From: Chara braunii
Lineage: Eukaryota > Streptophyta > Charophyceae > Charales > Characeae
NCBI GenBank assembly: GCA_003427395.1
Contig: BFEA01000132.1
Location: forward strand, 1,909,782 to 1,936,985
Length of the DNA: 27,204 bases
Reading direction: 5' to 3'
Both the position numbers and the translations under genes were made by a program. The notes beneath the pieces are model-generated. The model did no database searches. It was not told where the DNA came from and saw nothing but the letters and a program-made list of their open reading frames with translations. Position 1 is the stretch's first letter. Each line of letters starts with the position of its first letter. Of this stretch, positions 18,756-27,204 are shown one piece after another.

Positions 18756-19153
18756 GGCTCTCCCCTGTGGGTCAGGATCGATATGGAGGGGTAACATTAA
18801 GAGGCTGGACGACCCATGCTGAGTATCAAAGCTTAGGGGACAGGACCTTCAAAAGGGATATGCACGATTTTTTGTCAAAACATTTTGACCCTGGACCCCA
18901 AGCGACTCTCACAATGAGTGGGGAGCAGGCCAAAATGGCTAAAAGAGATATCTTTGTGAGATTTGAGGAAACCAAGGCATCGGGTCTTAAGTGGTACTCC
19001 CATTTGGCATTACTGGAATTACAACAGCTAAAGATCAAAACAAATGCCGTATGGTCAGTAACGAAAATCTCCTCTTTCTTTTGTTCTATTCTAAGGAATG
19101 AGTTCTTAAATTCCCCTACAGACTTAGATGGTGGGGGTTGGGTGAGATTGTAA
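18740..19153 (+). pseudogene. LINE ORF1, C-terminal segment
   Basis: This is the continuation after the A8 slip: AKWEIGLSPVGQDRYGGVTLRGW, then a mixed alpha/beta-looking region (FKRDMHDFLSKHF, AKMAKRDIFVRFEETKASG, WYSHLALLELQQLK) ending with TAA at 19151-19153. The stop lies 31 bp before the ATG of ORF2. I do not recognise a named domain. Position suggests it is the end of ORF1 rather than a separate gene. Confidence 0.55.
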
Positions 19154-19184
19154 TCTTCTTTGTTGATTACTTGCCATTATAGGG

Positions 19185-20117
19185 ATGGAGGCACTGCAGG
19201 CTTTTTATGGAAAGAATCCATCCTGGTTAAGGGCTACCCAATATGCAGATCTGGATCTAAGGTCACTTAATGTTAATGGTCTTGCCTCTGCAAATGTAAT
19301 TAAAAAAAGGGCAATCATAGAACAATTTAAAGGGGTAGGAGGGAGATCGTGGCCGGATGTAATTTGTATTCAAGAAACCCATATAATGAACTCCCCCGCT
19401 CACAATAGAGCTCATAATCTGATTTGGCCGTATCAAAAGTATCAAGCATATGCATTGCGAAATGGATCGGCAGGGGTCGCCATCTGGATACCGCCAGATT
19501 CCAGAGTAGAGGTTATCCACTGGGAGGCAGATCAGATAAAAGGAAGGCGGATCTCAACATTATTAATGTTGGAAATCGAAGTAGTATGTGTTTTGAATGT
19601 GTATGCTCCTAATGAACTACAAGAAAGGAAACAATTTTTTCAAGGACTTCGCAATCATATTCCAAAAGGGATTCCCATCATAATGGCAGAAGATTTTAAC
19701 GCAGCCCCAGATAGATGGTTAGATAGATGGTTAGATAAATGGAGGATCCCTTCTCCATGTCCTGCGTATATAGAGGACGATGAAATGATCATTCAGCAAT
19801 TATGTAAGGAAGAAAACCTATATGATATATATCGAAGGGTTTTTCCCCAAGAATGCATTTTTACATGTATCAGAAATTTGGGTTCTTCTCATCAGTCCAG
19901 ATCCAGAATAGACTTGATACTTATGTCTGAGGATTTGGATCATGCATTGGTAGGAGCTAATATTTTTCCACAAAGCCCTTGGCCGGGAACGGATCACAAG
20001 ATGTGTGCCATTGTACTGACCTTTAGGAAAAAAACGGATCGTGGGAAAGGTTTCTATAAACTTAATTCGTCCCTTCTAAAAATGACAGACTTTAGAACTT
20101 ATATAACGGAAGTATGA
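19185..20117 (+). pseudogene. LINE ORF2, AP-type endonuclease domain
   Basis: The domain nicks target DNA for target-primed reverse transcription. It starts at ATG 19185. Motifs of the exonuclease-endonuclease-phosphatase fold are in order: LRSLNVNGL (about 19257), VICIQETH with the catalytic Glu (about 19359-19383), LNVYAPN (about 19593), IIMAEDFNAAPD (about 19677; the usual GDFN is EDFN here), SRIDLILMS (about 19902) and GTDHKM (about 19988). A short GATAGATGGTTA duplication gives DRWLDRWLDKW. The frame ends with TGA at 20115-20117, an expected Trp-type position (EV then EF), so the stop is probably a mutation. Confidence 0.8.
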
Positions 20118-21337
20118 GAATTTTGACATACAACGAAAGATAAACATGATTCATATATATCATGGTTTAATAATGGACTTTTTATCTAGCTAAAAAAACT
20201 AATGAGTTATCGAAATCAATAGCTAAGCAAAAACATATTGAAGAAATGGAAATTCAGAAGAAAACTTTAGATTATGAACAACAAGAAAATCTTATATCAC
20301 TTCCCCAATAGGAAGATATTCAGGATCTCAAAAGACAATTACTCACTATAGCACAAGAACGATGGAAAGGCTACCTAGTCAGGAGCAAATTATCAAAATA
20401 TCAGTCAGAAGGGCAGATGGATTCTTCTTTCTTCTCATTAGCACAAACTAGAATCAAAAGGACTAACATAGAAGCATTAATAGACCCAGCTTTATCACCT
20501 CAGTTGGAGCCGGTCTCGTCAGCAAGTAGTTTAAAAGTGGCTTATGAATTCTTTACAAGGATGTATACATCGACAATGGATCCAGGGGTAGTTTCTCAAG
20601 AAACTCAAGGGTTCCGGAAACCGCTAATACAAAAATTGTCATCGGAGCAAAGGGAGAAAATGGAAGAGTCAATTCCCAAGGAAGAAGTCTGGACGGCGCT
20701 AATGCAGATGGAGGAAGATAAAACCCCGGGGGTGGATAGTCTCCCGAAGGAATTCTGGGAAACAATGTGGGTTTCAATGTCAGAGGATTTAATAGAATAC
20801 TACAGGCAGGTTAAATTAGCAGGAAATATGAGAGAAATTGTTGGTCAAGGGGCACTAACATTATTATATAAAAAAGGAGACAAAGCCAACATAAGGAACT
20901 ACAGACCAATCATCTTGCTGACAGTGGCTTACAAAATATTAGCAAAAGTCATTGCTAATAGGTTTATTCCAATAATGACAAACATTATTCATCCCTCCCA
21001 AACAGGTTTCATTCACGGGAGAAATATTCAGGATAATATGTTGTTAGTCAATGAGATGATCAGGGTATCCAGGCAAAATAAACAAAATATGGCTTGTATC
21101 TTCATTGATTTTGAAAAGGCATATGATCATGTAGATTGGTGTTTCCTGGATGCGTGTCTAGCAAAACTAGAGTTCGGGCCAGCAATAAGAGGCTGGGTGC
21201 AATTATTGCACTGTAATGCCACAACGAGAATCCAGGTAAACGGCTTATTGTCTCCCAAAATTCCTCTTCAAAGGTCTGTCAGACAAGGTGATCCATTGAC
21301 ACCATTTCTATTTATTATCATCATGGAGGCGCTATGA
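20118..21337 (+). pseudogene. LINE ORF2, reverse transcriptase fingers and palm
   Basis: After a damaged linker (20118-20410; TGA and TAG stops, TAG at 20309, frameshift near 20190) a long frame gives L1-type RT motifs. These are ALTLLYKKGDKANIRNYRPIILL (about 20850-20920), TGFIHGRNIQDNML (about 21003), motif A IFIDFEKAYDHVDW (about 21100-21140), and RSVRQGDPLTPFLF (about 21273). The frame stops at TGA 21335-21337 in the position of an Arg after MEAL in related elements. There is no sign of an RNase H domain. The polymerase is inactive (see the next entry for the catalytic box). Confidence 0.85.
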
Positions 21338-23687
21338 GCTAACTTGAAAGCTAATAAAAATATTAAACGCCTTCGGATCTCTAGCATTCCGGAAGAAGTT
21401 ATTCCCATCTATTCTAACTATCATGATGGAAGCCTCCAGGGCAAATATGGAAGAAATAAAGGCTTTAATGGACAAATTCTCGTCCCTCTCGGATATGTTG
21501 ATAAATTGGGGTAATAAAATACAAGGTTGGTGGATACATTCCCAAGGGGATAGACCACCTTAACTCTGTAGGATCAAGTGGATGTATCTTGAAGCTCCTA
21601 TTAGGGTACTAGGTGTTATACTGACTGCACAAGGAAAACCCAACTCAAATGATCTATGAATCTCATCTCCTGCATTGAAAAATATGAAACTATGGAGGAA
21701 TAAACATACATCGATATTTGGGATGACTTTAATTATCAACAACGTTGTTTTAGCCTCAATCTGGTATAAAGCAATGTTATGGTCACTCACCAAAAATGCG
21801 ACAAAGGAGTTACTGAGACAAGTAACAACTTTTATATGGCGTGGGGATCATGAATCATCTCATGTCATCCCAAGGGTGGCTTGGCATACTGTATTCAACC
21901 TAAACATAAGGGAGGGTTGAGTCTTATTGATCCAAAAACCCAATGTAAGGCTTTAGCACTACAAGTATTAAAACGTTTGATTCTGGCCACAGACCTGCCA
22001 TTGCAAAACCTGGCACCGGAACAGATCCGAAGATTGGCACCACAAACGATTAAGGAGGTTCACCCTCTGACTTGGGTGGAGGACAGGTATTGAACCATCC
22101 CTCGAGCTCAGATACAGTCGATGGAATCAGGGGCAAGAGGGGAGGCGAGGAGAGACCTAAGTCAAGATGGTTTTTGGTTAAACCAGTTAAGATATTGGCG
22201 GGAATTACCTCTACCTAACAGGCCAACACCAACAAGGTATGAGGAATATTAGTTCAGATTCTCCATGGTCTACGTGGGTAAAGAATGGGATAATTAGAAT
22301 CAAGGATCTATGGGACACGGAGCAAAGGAGTTGGAAATCGATGGAGAAACTCAAAAAAGAGATTAAGTATGCACATAAGCTCTTGGAACGTTTGGATGAA
22401 ATACTTTCAGCCATACCCCTATCCTGGATAGTTTCTTTAAAAGAGGGAGCTGTCTTTCGGGTGGCAGATTGGGTGGGAGTTTATCAACAAAACAACTCAA
22501 AGACAATAGGGCAAATATTAGATGTAAATGAGAATGGTGCCCTGGTCAACCTATTCAAAATTCACAAGGACAAGAGGATCTCAAAAAGAAATCAGGATAT
22601 GGTGACTTTTGTCTCTTTTAAAGAAATGCATAGAGTAAGGGTATTGTATATCTCAATGACCAAGGAATGGGTAGCATATTTTCCTCATTGTCCTATCCTG
22701 GACCTCCCCCTAGATCCGGCAGACTGGTTATGGCGTTCAAATAGGAGATGCAAACCTATGAGACTGCAATCACTATCAGTTAAGACAACTTATCGACTAA
22801 TGCGACCCAAAGTCAACATCTAAGAGATTGTGCAAAGTCGATGACAAAGACACCTTAATATATATGAGGAGGAGATCAAACCAGTCAAGTGGTGGCAAGG
22901 ATTAAGGGAAAGGCCTGCCAAGTCTGCATCCTTGCAATGGCAGATAGTACACAGATGTCTACCAACTAATGACTGGTTAATAGATCATTCCACATTAGAG
23001 CAAAAAGGGGTGGCATTGCCATGGTGTAAATCTTGTGTGAGAGCCTTCCCTAAGAGGAAAATCAGGGAAACAATTGAACATATCTTTTTGCAATGTCCAG
23101 GGGCGGTCTTGTTATGGAGACGATGGGATTATGTGTGGCGAAGAATTACTGGTATGGATTGGCCCTGGGATTGGAAAGCAATCTTATTAGGATATTGGAA
23201 CCCTCAATTAACAGAATTATCGAAATTTCAACACGACTTCTTTCATCTAGGGAGGAAAGCGATATTGTGGGCTTTGTGGCACAAACGATGTATTAATGAA
23301 ATGGAAGAAGTCAAGATAGAAAGTGAAGAGGTTTCAGAAATAATAAGAAGCTTTGTACAAACAGAACTAAGAGGCCAGTGCGAGAAAAAGAAAACAAAGC
23401 TTAAAGAATTCAAGCAAAAAGAAGACATAAAACAAGGAATACGGAAGTTTCAATCGGAATGGCTTGGGGAAGCAGCAGGGGAGAAATTGGGAGAAATAAT
23501 ATGGCCAGGAGAGAAAGAGGAACAGGGGAGGATCAAACGAGATTACCAGATTAACTTTCAGAATTGGTTTGACTTTCAACCAGGGGCTTTTTTGAGAGCG
23601 CCTGAACTATTTGCTGATCCCTTCCCTCCTGCCCCGTTAGCAATGGTGGATCCTGAATGGTTTGGAGGAGGGGAGGACATGACATAG
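21338..23687 (+). pseudogene. LINE ORF2, lost YADD box, thumb and C-terminal zinc finger
   Basis: The frame continues past 21337. Where YADD is expected there is YHDG (21419-21430), so one catalytic Asp is lost. Frameshifts and stops near 21460, 21560, 21657, 21918 and 22092 follow, with recognisable L1 thumb pieces (EAPIRVLGVILTAQGKP, LIINNVVLASIWYKAMLWSL, TTFIWRGD). From 22239 to 22823 and 22932 to 23687 two longer frames remain. The last has the zf-RVT-like pattern WQIVHRCLPTNDWL, C..C at about 23022, and EHIFLQCPGAVLLW (about 23076). It ends with a charged region and a Pro/Phe-rich tail, TGA-free to TAG at 23685. The C-terminal zinc finger is typical of plant L1 ORF2. Confidence 0.8.
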
Positions 23688-23977
23688 GATTACGACTAGA
23701 CGGGATTGTAGGAAGCTAGGTTGAATTTTTTCATCAGGCAGTCAGAATTCTGACTGAAGAGGCTTCCCCATGGCTAGTAGTACTCTTCATTCAAAATTTG
23801 TAGAATGGTTCAAGTACATGTTATTGGACTGTCAAAGTCAGTAAGAGGGGGACGCTGGACCCGGTTTCCAGCATAGGATTCACTGAGATTTGCTTTTCTA
23901 TACTCTGTTTACTTTCATAATGTGAGGGACGCTGGACCGAGTTTCCAGCAGGTGCAGCTCCCCACCAATAGATGGAG

Positions 23978-24008
<31 letters not shown>
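23688..24008 (+). other. LINE 3' UTR with two hairpins and poly(A)
   Basis: Stem GCTGGA/TCCAGC with 7-base loops CCCGGTT (23854-23872) and CCGAGTT (23931-23949); both follow GGGAC. The last 35 bases (23944-23978) match the minus-strand fragment at 10155-10190. A 28-base A tail runs 23982-24009. Hairpins of this sort near LINE 3' ends serve in some families as recognition sites for their own RT; that role is inferred here. Confidence 0.85.
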
Positions 24009-24009
<1 letters not shown>

Positions 24010-24025
24010 TGATCCCCACTACACT
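24009..24025. repeat. Right target-site duplication of the LINE
   Basis: It is identical over 17 bases to 12753-12769 and starts at the end of the poly(A). The first A is ambiguous with the tail, so at least 16 bases are duplicated. Confidence 0.75.
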
Positions 24026-25372
<1,347 letters not shown>

Positions 25373-25693
25373 CTAGCTCCTGCTCGTCTCCTCCTGTGAT
25401 GAAAGTTCTGCAGAAAGGAAGGCTATTGCAGCGGCGGCGGTGAGCATGCAAACGGCGAAAGCGATGGCGAGAGCCAGCACAGTGTAGCAGATGGCGGCGA
25501 TTCCAACATAGAAGGCAAAGGTCGGTGATGGCATGAGCACAGCAGCCTCGGTCTGGCAGAATCTTAACGAAGTGCATGCGAGGAGCAGGTTGGATAGCAG
25601 TGCCAGGCAGTGCTGTGGGAGCATAGCGGAAACGCAAAAAGAAGTGAGGCGGGCCCAAAGCGATAAGGGAAGAGCACGGCAATATCCATGCCG
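25373..25693 (-). CDS. Possible exon of a membrane protein, unrecognised
   Basis: The minus-strand frame is open from after a TGA at about 25696 to TAG at 25373-25375. It encodes two to three hydrophobic helices (ALLSNLLLACTSL, FAFYVGIAAICYTVLALAIA, AVCMLTAAAAIAFL) followed by a polar C-terminus (SSQEETSRS). Codons in the helices end mostly in C or G, unlike the nearby spacer. A splice acceptor TTCTGCCAG before ACCGAGG (plus about 25549) would make it a last exon. The layout recalls small tetraspan proteins such as CASP-like or MARVEL families, but no family motif is decisive. An overlapping 173-codon frame on the same strand lacks such signs. The upstream exons were not found. Confidence 0.35.
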   Translation of the reverse strand, partial: RHGYCRALPLSLWARLTSFCVSAMLPQHCLALLSNLLLACTSLRFCQTEAAVLMPSPTFAFYVGIAAICYTVLALAIAFAVCMLTAAAAIAFLSAELSSQEETSRS

Positions 25694-26036
25694 TCAGATG
25701 TCGAGGGGGGAAATCAGGTTCACCGTGACAATACCGTTTCGTCGCAGTGTGCATCCCTGTGGGCTGCCAGCAGATCCAAGTCGACCGGGAGGTCCATGTT
25801 GCATACACCGCCTGCGCCTGGTTCGAATAGGTGAAGTGCCGGGAAGCAAAACCAAAACGGTCCTCTGAGATCCAAGCAGTTTTTGGCAACAGGACTCTGA
25901 GAATTTTGCCGAGACTTGATGGTGAAAATGTCCCGTGGTCCGTACCTCAATAATCTCAATCTCCTAGACTCCAAAATAGGCCACTGGGAGGAACTGAGTG
26001 GACACCCGAGCGCAGTGGAGGCCGCTCATCAACCAG
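25694..26036. other. Spacer, no gene seen
   Basis: Several short overlapping frames are open on both strands, but none shows a recognisable motif or consistent codon use. Upstream exons of the possible membrane protein could lie here on the minus strand. Confidence 0.4.
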
Positions 26037-26275
26037 GCAAGTGACTTAGAGAAGATTACATCATGGCTGCCCAAAGCATCATTGTTGCTCCTCATCAAGC
26101 GGCTTCGAGAAAGGTACATCATGGCTGCCCAAAGCATCATTGTTTCTCCTCGTCAAGCGACTTAGANAANAGTACATCATGGCTGCCCAAAGCATCATTG
26201 TTGCTCCTCATCAAGCGGCTTCGATAAAGGTACATCATGGATGGATGCCCAAAGCATCAGGATTGCTCCTCATCA
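26037..26275. repeat. 58-bp tandem repeat, four copies
   Basis: TACATCATGG marks units at 26057, 26115, 26173 and 26231, an exact 58-bp period, with a partial unit before the first. Shared phrases are GCCCAAAGCATCATTG and CTCCTC.TCAAGCG. The third unit contains undetermined bases at 26167 and 26170. The fourth has an extra ATGG and is diverging. The period is not a multiple of three, so it is not a peptide repeat. Confidence 0.95.
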
Positions 26276-27204
26276 TTCTCGTCAGGATCTGGGTGCGGTA
26301 GTGGTCGGTGAATGATGGAGCTGGGGTGGAGGGGGAGATGGGAGTGAGCCCAGCTATGAGCCTCCTGGATAGGGGAGGAGCCCTAAATGGGTATGGTGCT
26401 GCATATCTCCAAAATTCACAAGTGGGTGACACCCGGTTTTAGAGTACCTGCATCGAAAGAGAGCATTGGGTTAGTGATTGGTTACACAACATGGTACAAG
26501 AGGGGTTATTGGGAGGAAATGAGATGTTTACCCTCGTCAAGATCGATGTTTTTTAGGGAGTGATGGTGATGACCTCCAAGGGGAGGAAGGAGAGAGAGAA
26601 GTGAAGTTATCGAGTGAAGAGAAAATGTTGTCTTGAACTCCTTGTTTGCAGACGCTGGGAGATAGAGTTGGCTTTCGTGTTTTCATTCTTTGTGAAAACT
26701 TCCGTTCATGCTCTACGATACGTTGACACTAGAACTGAGGAGGAGGGGTAGCGAAGGTGGAGATAAGTGTTGTCGAGTTCATTTCTTTTCCTCCCCTCTC
26801 ATTTCTCACTTCTATTTCTGATGCTGCATTGGACTCCATGAGTGAATGCGGCGAATTTGTGCATTTAATTGAGCGAGGATCATAGCAACATCCCACGCTG
26901 AACCCGCAATGCATACTCGAGAGACAACATGCAAGAAACCTGTAACGACAGAGCATATGACACAGTGTGAGCGAGGCATATCACACGTTCACGGATGGAC
27001 AGGGACGGATACATAACAGAGGGTGAGTTGGATTTCCAACAAGTTGAAATGATACCCAAAGAGGAAGAGCAGTAGCTGGGGAAGGGAAGAAACGTACAAG
27101 GAGGGCAGTGGTCAAAGCAAACTTACGTTGGCGATTTGGATGGCGTTATTAGCTCGTCTCCTCATGATGAATGCACTGTTGCCAGCAGCCCCCCTCCTCC
27201 CCCC
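26276..27204. other. Spacer, nothing recognised
   Basis: GA-rich and mixed sequence is present with no ORF above background, no tRNA and no clear repeat. It ends in a C-rich run at the window edge. Confidence 0.5.

Larger units (their letters stand above)
12770..24008 (+). mobile_element. L1-type LINE retrotransposon, about 11.2 kb, defective
   Basis: The element has a leader built of tandem repeats (12770-15837), an ORF1 with RRM-like region and CCHC knuckle (15838-19153), an ORF2 with AP-type endonuclease, reverse transcriptase and a C-terminal zinc finger (19185-23687), a 3' UTR with paired hairpins (23688-23981), and a poly(A) of 28 bases (23982-24009). Coding order and domains are those of plant L1-clade elements. 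The right boundary is firm. The left boundary rests on the 17-bp direct repeat at 12753-12769, which makes the leader unusually long. A shorter element starting after the A run at 15609 is the alternative, but no direct repeat supports it. Many stops and frameshifts show the copy is old. Confidence 0.75.

Noticed and set aside
12770-24008. LTR retrotransposon interpretation
   Set aside because: There are no long terminal repeats, protease, integrase or RNase H. The endonuclease is AP-type and the element ends in poly(A).

Overview
The window looks like nuclear DNA of a green-lineage eukaryote. Its main contents are decayed retroelements, AT-rich spacers, microsatellites, spliceosomal-type intron borders and plant-type G-box sequences. 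A Penelope-like element with the endonuclease in front of the reverse transcriptase, known as the Chlamys type from green algae, spike mosses and slime molds, and a plant-type L1 LINE with a CCHC ORF1 suggest a streptophyte alga or an early land plant. The exact organism cannot be read from the sequence. Almost no intact host gene is visible.

Region 1 (1-8740, plus strand). An array of nested palindromes (1-460) lies ahead of a long run of degenerate same-strand coding sequence. That run holds an unrecognised ORF (460-1770), Gly-rich and acidic ORFs (1755-3497), a clear intron (3498-3820), a Ulp1/SENP-type C48 cysteine peptidase (4211-5019), another unrecognised ORF (5428-6087), a GIY-YIG endonuclease (6063-6340) and a Penelope-type reverse transcriptase (6739-8740). 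Catalytic motifs are mostly still readable, but frameshifts and stops, mostly TGA, break the frames. The stretch may be one composite element or several neighbours; the sequence alone does not settle this.

Region 2 (8740-12752). This part holds T-rich and AAAC microsatellites, tRNA-like SINE-type fragments, a minus-strand 3' fragment of a LINE (10049 to about 10640), an Asn-rich minus-strand ORF with an internal duplication of about 228 bp (10776-11732), and a G-box/ABRE-like cluster just upstream of that ORF.

Region 3 (12753-24025). A plus-strand L1-type LINE is apparently flanked by a 17-bp target-site duplication (12753-12769 and 24009-24025). The duplication puts the whole insertion at about 11.2 kb. 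Its leader of about 3 kb is built from tandem repeats, followed by a broken ORF1 (15838-19153), a broken ORF2 (endonuclease, reverse transcriptase and zinc finger, 19185-23687), a 3' UTR with two identical-stem hairpins, and a 28-A tail. The minus-strand fragment of region 2 carries the same hairpins and 3' end, so it belongs to the same family.

Region 4 (24026-27204). This is host-like sequence with a short piece of mitochondrial cox1 (24251-24361), a G-quadruplex-prone tract, a GC3-rich possible membrane-protein exon on the minus strand (about 25373-25690), and a 58-bp tandem repeat (26037-26275). Four undetermined bases (10079, 10090, 26167, 26170) mark weak assembly spots.
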